Assembly: GCA_006503475.1 (NCBI GenBank)
Contig: RSEH01000031.1
Span: 124,001-188,000, forward strand
Reading direction: 5' to 3'
DNA length: 64,000 nucleotides
Origin: Stentor roeselii
Lineage: Eukaryota > Ciliophora > Heterotrichea > Heterotrichida > Stentoridae
How positions within the stretch are numbered: position 1 is the first letter of the stretch; each line of letters starts with the position of its first letter. The translations under genes and the position numbers were made by a program. This document shows positions 30,012-40,152 of the stretch, piece after piece. A model generated the notes under the pieces. It searched no databases, was not told where the DNA came from, and saw only the letters and a list, made by a program, of their open reading frames with translations.

Positions 30012-31910
30012 TTATTTCTTCACATTCAAAAAAGACCACCCATCCACCCTTTGCGCAACTTTTTCATCATCAAGTTTTCCAAAAATCTTCTCTAAAGTCA
30101 CTCCTTTAGGAACCCTTCTGACAGGTTTTGCAGGAGGAGGTGGAATTTTTTTCGCCAAGAAGTCATTCCAATCGATTCCATTGAAAAAAGGATGCTCTTT
30201 GATTTCTTCAGCGTCTTTTTTAGTAGATCCAAGTCTTTTAGTGTTATCGCGATGCAAAAGAGCTTTAATTAAAGATTTCGCTTCTTCTGTCATGTTTTTG
30301 GGTAAAACGAGTTTTCCTCTTTGAATGTTGTTGAAGAGTTGTTCTCTGTTGTTGGAATAATAAGGAGGCGTTCCGACTATTAGCTCGTAAAGAACTACTC
30401 CTAATAAGTACCAGTCGACTGTTCGGTTGTGACCTGTTCTTCTTAGCATCTCTGGAGCGAGGTATGCGACTGAACCGCAGAAGGATCGTAAAAGTTGACC
30501 TTCTTCGCAACCTTCTTTGGATAAACCGAAATCTGTTAGTTTTGCGTGGCCTTCGTTGTCAAGGACAACATTTTCAGGTTTCAAGTCCCTAAAAACAATT
30601 CCATGTTTATGCAGCTCTTCAAGTGCAAGTAAGATTTCGACAGTATAAAACCTAGCTTTTTCCTCAGTGAAATGTTTTTCCCTAGCTAAATGAGTTCCAA
30701 GGTCTCCACCCGGGCAATACTCCATAACAAAAGCAAGTTTTTCAGGAGTCTGAAAAGCATAATTAAGCCTGACAATATAAGGATGATTGATAGCCGACAG
30801 AATATTCCTTTCAGTAAACGCATACCTGACCAAGTTATTCCCAAGCACCTTATCCTTTCTCAGCACCTTAAGTGCAAACTGTTCACCAGTATCAATCTTT
30901 TCAACCAAGTAAACCTCTCCAAAACTTCCTTTCCCAAGTTGCAAAAGTCCTTTAAAATCTCCAGGATTAACTTTCGAATTAGGAATTTCCAATTCTTTCT
31001 TCAGTCCAAGACACAAACTTCTAGCTCGAGTATTCGGTTTCTGCACATTTAAACTATGCAGACTTGGTTTTTCTTTAAAATTTTTCACTTCTTTATCATC
31101 AGGTCGATGAGCTGCTTTTTCAAGTAACTTATTGATATGGTCCTGTCGGGAGTTATGCATATAAGAGCTATAAAATGCCGTCCTTGAATACCCAGTAGTC
31201 TCTAAGTTAATCCCGTATTTGCTGCAATGGTCTTTAAAAGCTTGAAAAACTTCGAAAGAAACAGCCAAATCAGCTGAAGTCCTTCCGAGATGATTTTTAA
31301 TTGAGAGGTCAGGCTTTCTGCAGAGTAGCCACTTGACTAGTGAGAGGTGTCCGTTGATTGAAGCGAAGTGAAGGCCAGTGTTGATTTCAAAGTCCACTGC
31401 GTTGATATCTGCACCTTCACGAATCAGCACCTTGACAACAGGCAGGTGCCCGTGAAGGCAAGCCAGGTGTAAAGGTGTCCGGTTCATTGAAGTCCTCGCG
31501 TCGATGTCGGTGCCTTCGCCTTGGAACAACAGGACTTCGCAGGCGTCTTTGAACCCTTCACTTGAAGCGATGTGAAGCGCTGTCCAGTCGTTTAGACCTT
31601 TCGCATTCGTTTGAGCTACAAGGTCATTGTACATCTCTCGATCTAAAAGCTCTTTACATAGGTTTATATCATTTCTTTCTATCGCTTCCCATAACTTCGC
31701 GTTCATTAAACGCTTTTCTTTGTAAAAAAGCTCTAACTCACTTTGCTTATTTTCAAGGTTTAGAACTTTCGCTAGTTTTTGAGGGTAGGACTCTTTGTTC
31801 TCGTCTCGCACGTCAAGTTCTTCTCCTGTGTCCAGGTTTTTTATGATGAAAAGACCTTTAGGAGTAGAACAAGATGGAAAAAAATCGAGACTGTTTGTTT
31901 TTGTGTTCAT
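30012..31910 (-). CDS. Ankyrin-repeat AGC-family protein kinase
   Basis: A 632-residue protein. Residues 75-230 carry ankyrin repeats (NDWTALHIASSEGFKDACEV, NRTPLHLACLHGHLPVVKVL, NTGLHFASINGHLSLVKWLL). The kinase domain runs from about 317 to 573: Gly loop LGKGSFGEV, FALKVL lysine, catalytic loop FRDLKPEN, DFGLSKEG, APE motif and a DWYLLGV core, so it should be active. After the kinase domain comes an AGC-type tail with WNDFLAKKIPPP and a closing segment near GWSFLN resembling an FxxF-type hydrophobic site. Ankyrin-AGC fusions are common in ciliates and oomycetes. Upstream signal and substrates are unknown. Confidence 0.92.
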   Translation of the reverse strand: MNTKTNSLDFFPSCSTPKGLFIIKNLDTGEELDVRDENKESYPQKLAKVLNLENKQSELELFYKEKRLMNAKLWEAIERNDINLCKELLDREMYNDLVAQTNAKGLNDWTALHIASSEGFKDACEVLLFQGEGTDIDARTSMNRTPLHLACLHGHLPVVKVLIREGADINAVDFEINTGLHFASINGHLSLVKWLLCRKPDLSIKNHLGRTSADLAVSFEVFQAFKDHCSKYGINLETTGYSRTAFYSSYMHNSRQDHINKLLEKAAHRPDDKEVKNFKEKPSLHSLNVQKPNTRARSLCLGLKKELEIPNSKVNPGDFKGLLQLGKGSFGEVYLVEKIDTGEQFALKVLRKDKVLGNNLVRYAFTERNILSAINHPYIVRLNYAFQTPEKLAFVMEYCPGGDLGTHLAREKHFTEEKARFYTVEILLALEELHKHGIVFRDLKPENVVLDNEGHAKLTDFGLSKEGCEEGQLLRSFCGSVAYLAPEMLRRTGHNRTVDWYLLGVVLYELIVGTPPYYSNNREQLFNNIQRGKLVLPKNMTEEAKSLIKALLHRDNTKRLGSTKKDAEEIKEHPFFNGIDWNDFLAKKIPPPPAKPVRRVPKGVTLEKIFGKLDDEKVAQRVDGWSFLNVKK

Positions 31911-32066
31911 TTTTCAAGTTTATTGTTGGAGATTTTTAGAACTTCAAAAAAAAATCATTAAAATTTTCAAGAGTTAAAAACTTGAAAAATTTAAGAAAAC
32001 TGTTGATTTCTTTAAAATACCTCGAAAACCTAATCATAATGATTTTTCATATTTAAGTAATTTGAA

Positions 32067-32372
32067 ATGGAACGAAAACTTGAAGAGTCCAACAAACGTT
32101 ATTACAACCCAAGCACCAAGTCACTCATGGAAGCTGTAAAAAAACGCAAATTGATTAAAGGGACTGAAAATATTCTTCCGTCCCCTGGACTTATCGGCCC
32201 TGCAGTGAATGAAGCTCTGCCCTGGCCAAAAGAATTCGCTTCAGAAGACTTTGAAAGTCTGACAAAGCTCGCGATTTTAGCTGAACAAGAACGAAATGTG
32301 AGAATCAACAAAGTCACTTATGAGACTGTTCAAAAAGGGTCAATAAAAGAGATAATCAAGGCAAGTGATTAA
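32067..32372 (+). CDS. Small hypothetical protein
   Basis: A 101-residue hydrophilic protein (MERKLEESNKRYYNPSTKSL) with a Pro-rich middle (SPGLIGPAVNEALPWPKEF) and a helical C-terminus (ESLTKLAILAEQERNVRINK). The reading frame, base composition and tight fit between neighbours (156 bp from the divergent kinase gene, 34 bp from the convergent stop) support a real gene. No family recognised. Confidence 0.7.
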   Translation: MERKLEESNKRYYNPSTKSLMEAVKKRKLIKGTENILPSPGLIGPAVNEALPWPKEFASEDFESLTKLAILAEQERNVRINKVTYETVQKGSIKEIIKASD

Positions 32373-32406
32373 TTATTTCAAATAGATACCTTTTAAAGGA
32401 AAATGT

Positions 32407-33231
32407 TTACTTCTTTAATTTCATCGCTTCTTCACGCCATGACTCGGAAAATTCGTCGATTTTTTGCATGAACTCTTCGTGGAAGTTGGATTTTTCTGTT
32501 GTTGATAAGGGAAGACTTGGAACTTTTCCATCTTTTGATGAGATTTTTGGAAAGTCTGAGGAAAGGTCGGATTTTGTCACTCGTTTTAAAGTTTTTAGAG
32601 GAAAATGAAGGTTTTTTGGAATTTGATTTAGGAATTTTTGAGAAGATCCTGAAAGGTTTTGGGAAAATATTGAGTCGTTGAATACATTTTTATCTGGAAG
32701 AAGATTCAACTTAACGACTTTACCGGGAACTGGCTGTTGAAACTTGTTTTTGATTTCGAAGGAAAGGTCACCGATACGGGTTGAGTCTAAACTTTTTACG
32801 TGTTTTTGGTAATTTTTTATGATTTCTTGAATTTTTGAAAAGACTTCGGAAAATACTCGAAAAGTTTTACTGGCTTCATCCAAAAACTCGACCAACAAAA
32901 AAACCTGGTTATCGATATTTTTTTCCATTTCAAGTTTTTTCAGAAATCTATCAAAAACATTCAAGTCAAAAGGATAAGCAGAGTTTTTATTGACAATATC
33001 TGAAATAGTTCTTGTATGATTTGCAAAGTCATTGTTTTTCGAAATAACAATTCGATTCCTAAGGTTGATCTTATGATAATTTTGTGACATTGTTCCCGTT
33101 GGAGTTTCTTTGAGTTTCTCATGGTTGAGTTCATTGACTTTGACTTGAGTTCTGGAAGCTTTGAGGCATCTAGATTCGTTGCTGAATGACCTGGCAAGGC
33201 TATGGACTGGGTGATTATCTGCCAATGACAT
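32407..33231 (-). CDS. Hypothetical protein
   Basis: A 274-residue frame. The N-terminal 90 residues are polar and probably disordered. Residues 90-150 are helical (DNQVFLLVEFLDEASKTFRV), and the C-terminus is Ser/Lys-rich, ending in FSESWREEAMKLKK. No signal peptide, membrane segment or known motif is seen. Confidence 0.68.
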   Translation of the reverse strand: MSLADNHPVHSLARSFSNESRCLKASRTQVKVNELNHEKLKETPTGTMSQNYHKINLRNRIVISKNNDFANHTRTISDIVNKNSAYPFDLNVFDRFLKKLEMEKNIDNQVFLLVEFLDEASKTFRVFSEVFSKIQEIIKNYQKHVKSLDSTRIGDLSFEIKNKFQQPVPGKVVKLNLLPDKNVFNDSIFSQNLSGSSQKFLNQIPKNLHFPLKTLKRVTKSDLSSDFPKISSKDGKVPSLPLSTTEKSNFHEEFMQKIDEFSESWREEAMKLKK

Positions 33232-33588
33232 ACTTTTATTAAGTAAACCTTATCGATCTTTACATAAATTTACGTTTTGGCACTTTTTCGGAATATGCTG
33301 AAATGTTCTATTAAACCAAAAGAGTAAATAATTAAAATCTAGAAAGTTTTTACTTGTTTAAAAAAGACTCCTGGTTTAACTAGTTAATAAAAGGCTGTTT
33401 GAAACAAGATCATCTAGAATAAATAAAAATTTATCGAAAACTATGAAAGTCTTTATAAATTTTAAAAAGAATTTTTTAGTTTCTTGGCAAAATGGAGAAA
33501 TGAATGACTTAAGACTATATCCCAAGAGTTTAACGAAAAATTCTTAAAAACTTTAGAAATAATTAAATATTTTAAAATACTTAAACAT
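33232..33588. other. AT-rich intergenic stretch
   Basis: About 357 bp between two minus-strand genes. I see no coding frame, RNA or repeat. It should hold the promoter of the gene at 32407-33231 and the 3' UTR of the DHHC gene. Confidence 0.5.
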
Positions 33589-34647
33589 CTATATCTTCCA
33601 GAAAGTAACCTCCTTGCACGGCCTACAAAAGTAAACCAAATTTCCTAAAATTCCTTTAGAAAAAGGTGATTTTTCCTTGTTTTCCAAATAATAAATCTCC
33701 TTCCATTTGATGATTTCAAAGGTAGTAACTCCAGCACAAGCCAGGTAAAAATGATAAAACCACAGAAAACTAAGTAAAATTCCAATCAAAAAAGGGCAAA
33801 AACTTGCTAAAACCATCAAATAATTCTCATTCCAAAACTCCTTCACCATCTCTTCCCTATGAATCCTCGAAACAATCAACGAAAACGTGAAAAAACATTC
33901 AAAAGTCTGTACAAAAACAAACCAAAAGAAAAAAAACTTGTTTTTTTCTCCAATACAATTATCAACAAAAGGACAATGATGATCAAACAAAGCAATACAA
34001 ACTCCACATTGTTTGCAATGTCGAGCTCTTAAAGGCTGATCATTAAAACAAGCTGTACAATAAACATAATCAAAATTTTCCACATTTTTTTCCTTTCCCA
34101 CTCCAAGATTGACTGAAACTTCAGCAGAAGGACTTTCAAGTTTCATCGATGGAGGGTCTTGACTGACATCTTCAGATTTTTTCTCTTGTTGCTTGTTTTC
34201 AGGGACTTGCAAATGTTGTGTTAAAGAAGGCTCTTCCTCGTCTTGGATTATGTCAAGATTGATGCTCACTGAATCAACTTGGCTGTCGTGTTGATGAAGA
34301 CTTTCTGATATCGGGTTGCCTTCGAATACTTCGCCTTCTGCCTGGTCTTTGCAGTCAGTGCCTTTGTTTGTCTTGTGAAGTCCTGAAGCCGCTGTCAAGA
34401 TAGAACCGAGAGAAGACTGTTGTTGGTGAAAAGTCACTTCAGGCTTCGTAGTCGAAACTCCCTTCAAATTAGAAATTTTTCCTGGGTCTGAAAAGGATGT
34501 CAGGAAATATAGGATGAATGAAACTCCTACTGTTAACCAGTAGAGGTAAAAAGTAATTGAATCTGGTTTTCTTAATGTCGGTAATAAGAATGTCGTTCCT
34601 GATATATGCAACAAGTGGAAAAGGGTCATGATTATTCGGGCTTTCAT
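33589..34647 (-). CDS. DHHC palmitoyltransferase
   Basis: A 352-residue protein. Two membrane segments lie near the N-terminus, followed by a long acidic cytosolic loop (residues 65-190). The catalytic cysteine-rich domain is intact: YCTACFNDQPLRARHCKQCG, then DHHCPFVDNCIGEKNKFFFF. Two further membrane segments follow, and a TTFEIIKW block matches the conserved TTxE motif of the family. It should attach palmitate to cysteines of membrane-associated proteins. It is the second DHHC enzyme in the window, is not tandem with the first, and lacks ankyrin repeats. The expanded loop between segments 2 and 3 is longer than usual. Confidence 0.93.
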   Translation of the reverse strand: MKARIIMTLFHLLHISGTTFLLPTLRKPDSITFYLYWLTVGVSFILYFLTSFSDPGKISNLKGVSTTKPEVTFHQQQSSLGSILTAASGLHKTNKGTDCKDQAEGEVFEGNPISESLHQHDSQVDSVSINLDIIQDEEEPSLTQHLQVPENKQQEKKSEDVSQDPPSMKLESPSAEVSVNLGVGKEKNVENFDYVYCTACFNDQPLRARHCKQCGVCIALFDHHCPFVDNCIGEKNKFFFFWFVFVQTFECFFTFSLIVSRIHREEMVKEFWNENYLMVLASFCPFLIGILLSFLWFYHFYLACAGVTTFEIIKWKEIYYLENKEKSPFSKGILGNLVYFCRPCKEVTFWKI

Positions 34648-35069
34648 TAGAATTATTATGAAGAGAACAGGATTAAGATGGATGAGGATTTTTTTTTGGA
34701 TTTTTTATGGGTTTTGGAGAAGTGGGGATGAGAGGGTTTTGGAATAGCTTTTAGGGGTTTTAGTGGATTTTTATTGGAATGGTAGAATTTTTTTTGTGAT
34801 TGTTTTAAGTTGGATGGGATTGGTTTTGATGGAGATTTTTGAAATGATTAGAAGGATCTACTGGCGGTTTGAGATGAAAGTGATTGGATTAGGTTAGAAA
34901 GGATTTTGAAATCGCTCTGGGATGGGTTATATGGAATTTTTTTTAGGGTTAACTGATATGCTCATAGTTTTTAGTTATTGATGGTATTTCGAACATTGAT
35001 GATTTAGATAGGAAAATTATTATTGAATATACTTGGATTAGTAAGAAATGATGTTGATTTTGCTATTTT
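34648..35069. other. Intergenic stretch, G+T-rich plus strand
   Basis: About 420 bp upstream of the minus-strand DHHC gene. The plus strand is G+T rich to about 34930 (so A+C rich on the sense strand of that gene), like other upstream regions here. After that it becomes plain AT-rich, leading into the relic at 35070. No gene seen. Confidence 0.45.
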
Positions 35070-37165
35070 TTGCAGGATTCAACCGACTTTAGCATTCATT
35101 TTTGTATTTTTGATGTAATAAAAATAATTAACAGACTAAAAGATTTGGTAGCTTCTACTTGGACAAGCACTGAGTTATCAAACAGCATAAAAAATTATTC
35201 AAATCTAGAAATCAGCGAACTAGTGATAACTAACCAGTCGCAAATAAATAGAAATTTTATTTCCTCAGTAAGTATAAAAATTGCAAATCGAAAAATTTAG
35301 AATTTGAATAGACAAAAGTTTCTAAGCTATTGTCATTTATCAAAAATTGAAATCAAACATTATCAAAAACTTGAACTTAGGAATTTTCTATATTCAGTTG
35401 AGGTACTAATTGAGTACTTTGTCCGAAAATATTTTATCGAACAAATGGGTGCATTGAATACCTTTTTTGAATTGGAGATAAGAAGAATAACATTTTAATT
35501 CAAGGAAAATATACTTCTATGCGAGATAATGGATTTGAAATAAAAAATTTCAATGCTTGACTATTTTAAGTTTGGATACAAAAGAATCAATATAATTTAA
35601 TTGAATATGATCAATTTATAAATCTAACTTGTAGACTTGAAAAAATCTTATATGATATTAAATTTTTATCATCATCTCTACCAAGAATTAATAAATCTAA
35701 CTACGATTCAGAATATATAATAATTAAAATACATTTAAAGAATATTCTTTTATACAAAATGTTTAACTCAGTTAAAACTTATGACTTTTTGATAAATTTA
35801 AACAATTTTCAATTAGAAACCGAAATAACAGAAAATTTGAAAAACGAGATTAACAAAATCAGTCTCTTCATTCAATATCGAATATCTATAAATTTCTTGA
35901 ATTCATAGAAAAGCTGCTTCCAGATTACTTTTACTTCAAATTTATCAGCTTATGAAGCAAAATCACTTGTTTCGGAGTTTTATCACTTATAAACTAATTG
36001 ATTGTATCAGAAGTTGAACCTCAATACTTGAGCACTAGTGTCTACAAATAACCAAATAAAGACTTTTTACTTATTAAGTTGATTTCAGCTATAATCGACC
36101 ATTATGAGAAGCTCTACTCATGTATGAAAGTATCATTTAAACTAGATCAAGAATTTACTAAGGTGTTCTCTACTGAAGCCTTGATCAAGAACTTGAATAA
36201 CATGCCCAATAATCAGACAATTATAATCGACATGTTACTTCAAGGGATAATATCTCACACAACAAAACCCTATGAGTTGATTACTTCGAAGTTCCTGAGT
36301 CATAAAATAAATTTTGAAGAACTGGAGTTGGAATTTAAAAAAAATTTCTTACAGAATGCTCTAAAAAATCCATTCAGAGAATTTTTGATGCAGTTTTTAC
36401 CATCAAACTCTCCAGGAATCAAAGAAAGTTTGGAAGAGATGCTAACAAGAACATACATAGTTAACCTGCAGTCAAACATTTCCGGAGTATCTTGATGCGA
36501 AAAATTGTTCTAATACAAAAATATGAAGGAAGTTTAAAAAAGTATCAACTTTCTACTTTTTTTTTTCATGAAGCAGCACATTATCTTCAAAGAATCAACG
36601 GTACCGTGCTTTGGTGATGCGAATCGATCTTTAGTCCTAACTTGAGTATTGAGTTTGATCCTAGTGAAGATCTTGATGACGACTTTGGCATTTCGAGCAA
36701 CGAAGCAATTTTTGAAAAAATATTGGAGATTAGAGAAGCAGCAATTAAAACAGAAGATAAAGGGAATATAGCATTAGAGGAGGAAAAAAAACAAGAAATC
36801 GTAGAAAAGCAAGAAAAATCAGAAGATTTTGAGAAAAATGAAATTTAAACTGAAAATAAAATCGGAAAACAAATGAAAATGAAGAGAATAAAGAATTGAG
36901 AGAAGTTAGTAATAAAAAAAATAGGAAATCTAAAAAATAGAAGGAGGAAAACTTCTAGAAATAACACTTTTTGGTAGAAAGTATAGAAAGATTACTGCAA
37001 GTGGAGCTGAATTCTTGATGTCAGACTTGGAAGATTATAGTCTACCGAAATTTAAGTCTGAATTCAGCATATTTAATATAATAAGAGATTCAGAAAACTA
37101 CCAAAATTTAAGATCTGGAAATGGTATGGAACTTGGTAGTTGTCCAGGCTTTGGGTATTTTCTAA
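35070..37165 (+). pseudogene. Decayed gene, family copy C
   Basis: An AT-rich stretch where coding blocks persist in order but the frame is broken in several places. The first block (SIHFCIFDVIKIINRLKDLV) and later ones (IKNLNNMPNNQTIIIDM and FLSHKINFEELELEF) match copy B at 1000-2749. DNA-level likeness is evident around 35384-35490. Further on are FHEAAHYLQRING near 36564, an acidic block FDPSEDLDDDFGISSN near 36654, and GGKLLEITLFGRKYRKI near 36945. HEAAH fits the HExxH zinc-peptidase pattern, but no known family is recognised. The start matching copies A and B at 145 and 2749 was not found, so the 5' end may be missing. Confidence 0.6.
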
Positions 37166-37591
37166 TGATGAAAAGAAGGATTATTTAGATATAGTTAAAT
37201 CTCTTAAAAATAGATATATCAGGACTTAGCTTTAAATATTTCTTATTAATATAAATCATAGAATTAACAAATAATATCTTTCTAGGATTTACGATTTTTT
37301 TATTTCATTCATATTCAAACTTAAATTATAACAGAACTCTTTAATTTTCTGATAATTTTTACAGCATTAATAATATATCAAATATTTTATTGCCTTCTTT
37401 TTTCTGATTTATAATGCTTACCCTATAGATTTAGTGATTAATATCTTTGAATATGTGATAATAGTGCCAAAAATTTTCAGGAAATATAGTTTGAATGATC
37501 TAGAGTCAGGAAGCTGACTTTCCTTCGAATTACAAGAGAAGGTTCAAATACTATAGCTGAATTATTTATGAGATTTTAGAGTAATTATTGT
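37166..37591. other. AT-rich spacer
   Basis: About 425 bp between the relic and the 3' end of the secreted-protein gene. No frame, RNA or repeat is recognised. Confidence 0.45.
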
Positions 37592-38299
37592 CTAAAATTT
37601 ACTTTTGGTCTGTGAATACATGCTGTAGATGCTGTATTTACGGAATTGAGAAATTCTGTAACTCGCGCTTAGAAGGTTCTCATCGTTAGCATCAGTACCG
37701 ATCCATGTTACGTAGATTCGTGGGTCACAGTCCTTTTCTTTTCCTCCCTTACAAAACTTTTCAGCACAAACTTCTTCTTTTTTCCATTTCACACATTTAT
37801 CACTGCAAATATCACAAAAGTTATCCCATTGGATTTTCTTAACTTTACCACTTTCAAGTGTAACAACAATACTAAAGACAATACCCACATATTTTTCTTT
37901 GGTATAAGGTGCGAATTTTGAATAGATCTTTTTACTGTAAGCAACTGAAATTCCTTGATAACTCGTGCAATTTTCGTATTTATTGGAATCCTCATTAGTA
38001 CTATTATCATTTGAATTGTTTGTCCCATTCCCTCCCTGAAGGAATCTTCTAGATTCATTGCAATAAGACATAACAGTCTTAAACGAATTCTTCAACTTGA
38101 GTCCAGAAAACTGGTCAACCTCGACCTCAACAGCCAAGACTTCTTCCATATCCTGCACTTCGATGTCATTAGTTTCAGAGTAGTTAGCAGGATTGATATA
38201 AACACAAAGAACCGCCTTATCACCAATTTTATAAGACTTGTCTTTTCCTTCACAGTACCGGGAAGCGACAGCTTGAATGAAAAGAAGCAAAAAAGCCAT
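37592..38299 (-). CDS. Small secreted cysteine-containing protein
   Basis: A 235-residue protein starting MAFLLLFIQAVASRYC, a short signal peptide likely cleaved after VAS or VASR. The mature part has about twelve cysteines, clustered in the C-terminal third (CDICSDKCVKWKKEEVCAEK, then CKGGKEKDC), and an Asn-rich stretch with several N-glycosylation sites (NGTNNSNDNSTNEDSN). No membrane segment follows. Family unknown. It lies 23 bp downstream of the coiled-coil gene on the same strand. Confidence 0.75.
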   Translation of the reverse strand: MAFLLLFIQAVASRYCEGKDKSYKIGDKAVLCVYINPANYSETNDIEVQDMEEVLAVEVEVDQFSGLKLKNSFKTVMSYCNESRRFLQGGNGTNNSNDNSTNEDSNKYENCTSYQGISVAYSKKIYSKFAPYTKEKYVGIVFSIVVTLESGKVKKIQWDNFCDICSDKCVKWKKEEVCAEKFCKGGKEKDCDPRIYVTWIGTDANDENLLSASYRISQFRKYSIYSMYSQTKSKF

Positions 38300-38322
38300 T
38301 TATAAGAAATTCTGTATAAACA

Positions 38323-39387
38323 TTATTTAAATCCTTTTTTCTGAACTTTCATCAAGTCCTCCACAGCAGAAGCCATGCATTTCAAGTACATCAAACTAGT
38401 CTTCCCTGCTTTCGACTCAGTCTGAACGGCAGCATCACAAAGGTCCTGAGCCGAAAACGATTCAAGTTCTTCTAAACTGCTGAGATCTGTGAAGGACTCA
38501 TTCATTTCACCCTTCAAGCAGATTTTTTGCTTCAGGTCTTGAATTGTTTCGAGATACACCTGGTTAGTTCTTTGATACTCTAAAATGCTGCATTGAAGTT
38601 GGGTGTTTTGAGCCTTCAAAACAACGATTTCTAAGTCTTTGCTTTCAACTTCTTGCTTGATGTCGCTTTCTGATATTGAAATAGGAGATATTCTGTTTAG
38701 TCGAGCCATTAATGTTTCGTTTAAAGCTTTTTCTTCAGTTAAAGAAGAGTCTTTTTCAAGCAGCTGAGCTTTTAAGTTTATGATTTTTTCTTTTAAACTT
38801 TCAACTCCTTCAACTTTTGATTTTAACTCGTTTTCGATCTGAAAAAGAGATGAACTTAGTTGCTCGTTTTTTTCCATTAGGTCTTTGAGACAGTTTTCCA
38901 TGTTTGAATTGGATAGAAGGGAATTTTCGATGATTTTTGGAGACTTTTGCATGATGGTGTCTTTTATTTTCTCTAAGACTGACTCATCCTGGGCTTGAAT
39001 CCAGTCAATAACATCTTCTAAAATAATAGAAGACCTAAGAAGTCTATTAGAATTCCAGTTGTTTAATTGTTCTTTATAGTAATCCGCACTATTTTTCGAG
39101 TACTACCTAAAAATTACATTTTCAATAGCTTGTATATACCCACGTTTTTCACGATCCCAAGCCTGAGCTTTGATTTTCCACTTTTCCTGATTTTTTTCAA
39201 GATTTTCTGCTTTTCTCGATAATTTTCCATGACACTTAGGAACTTCTCCAATAAGCCGATACAAGCATTTGTTAATCAAACTGGCCGATCCAGGTCTAGT
39301 CAAAGTTTTCTGATTTGAATCCGGAGATTGACTTCGTTTGACTTTCGGAGTAGCGGGTTTGTGGAAACTATTTTCATGAAAACTCAT
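38323..39387 (-). CDS. Coiled-coil protein, two exons
   Basis: Exons 39387-39118 and 39102-38323 (minus strand) join across a 15-nt intron into about 349 residues. The N-terminal 45 residues are basic and Ser/Pro-rich (RSQSPDSNQKTLTRPGSASL). Residues 60-150 are helical, including ENLEKNQEKWKIKAQAWDRE. Residues 165-310 are a coiled coil with Leu/Glu heptads. The C-terminus has DAAVQTESKAGKTSLMYL, similar to the VQT patches of LC8-binding cytoskeletal proteins. No named family recognised. Confidence 0.82.
39103..39117 (-). other. 15-nt intron in coiled-coil gene
   Basis: On the minus strand GTAATTTTTAGGTAG, with A at position 10. Removal joins ...AIEN to YSKNSADYYKEQLNNW. Both exon lengths are multiples of three. 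Confidence 0.92.
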
Positions 39388-39438
39388 TTTTAAGTAAACC
39401 TGACTCTCTTGCCATTGAGTGATTGATGGATATAAATA

Positions 39439-40146
39439 ATGATCGGAAGACTTGCTATTCGGTCAACCAGTTCCATAGCTGACATTATTGCGAACTACAA
39501 GCATCTGCCTAATGAAACAGCCCGAGTAGAGGCTTTATTGCAAAACATGTTGTGGGCATTCAAGTACCCTCATGATGGTGAATATTTATCAACATATGGC
39601 GAGTGTTCTTCTTATTACGCTCTGGTTGACTTGCAGAAAAGAATGCAAAATGACCCTGTGGGTTCTCAGATTCTTCGAGAAAAGCCCAGGATCAGAAACT
39701 GGTGCTTTGACTTTGATCGGCTTAAAGACTTGCCGAGTAATACTGTGGGAAATCATTATTGGAAATATATGACAAGTTATAACTTCCACCCTGAACATCG
39801 ACCACTTGTTAAACATCTCGGGGACTTGGAACTGGCTTATATTTTCCAGTGGTATAAAGAAATTCATGACTTTTTGCATGTCCTGCTTAATAAATCGTCA
39901 ACGATTATACATGAACTTGAAGTTAAATGGTTTGAATTTGAACAACTTGGACTTGCTTCGTGTGCAGCCTCTTCGATCTTTGGAAGTCTTTTGGTTCCCA
40001 TGTCTCAAAAAGTTGAACTTTTCACAACAACAGGACCTGAAATGATAAGACTCGCCAAAAAATCAAAACTCGTTTTGAATGTTTATTGGCCAAAACATAT
40101 GGAAGACGATGTTGACGACTTCAGACGATATGTTTTTAATGATTAG
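39439..40146 (+). CDS. COQ4: COQ4, ubiquinone biosynthesis protein
   Basis: A 235-residue single-exon protein close to the usual family length. Family blocks are clear: QKRMQNDPVGSQILREKPRI, LPSNTVGNHYWKYM, DLELAYIFQWYKEIHDFLHV and LVPMSQKVELF. The metal-binding HDxxH-x(n)-E motif is present at H143-D144 to H147, with HELEVKWFE downstream. COQ4 is a mitochondrial inner-membrane protein of the coenzyme Q synthesis complex. The N-terminus (MIGRLAIRSTSSIADIIA) is compatible with a short mitochondrial targeting signal. The next gene begins 6 bp after the stop codon. Confidence 0.96.
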   Translation: MIGRLAIRSTSSIADIIANYKHLPNETARVEALLQNMLWAFKYPHDGEYLSTYGECSSYYALVDLQKRMQNDPVGSQILREKPRIRNWCFDFDRLKDLPSNTVGNHYWKYMTSYNFHPEHRPLVKHLGDLELAYIFQWYKEIHDFLHVLLNKSSTIIHELEVKWFEFEQLGLASCAASSIFGSLLVPMSQKVELFTTTGPEMIRLAKKSKLVLNVYWPKHMEDDVDDFRRYVFND

Positions 40147-40152
40147 TTAAAA

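Noticed and set aside
35070-37165. Relic C as a cullin-like gene
   Set aside because: A weak likeness of the block after 36079 to the cullin body did not hold up: the cullin-specific C-terminal motifs are absent and the blocks match relic B instead.
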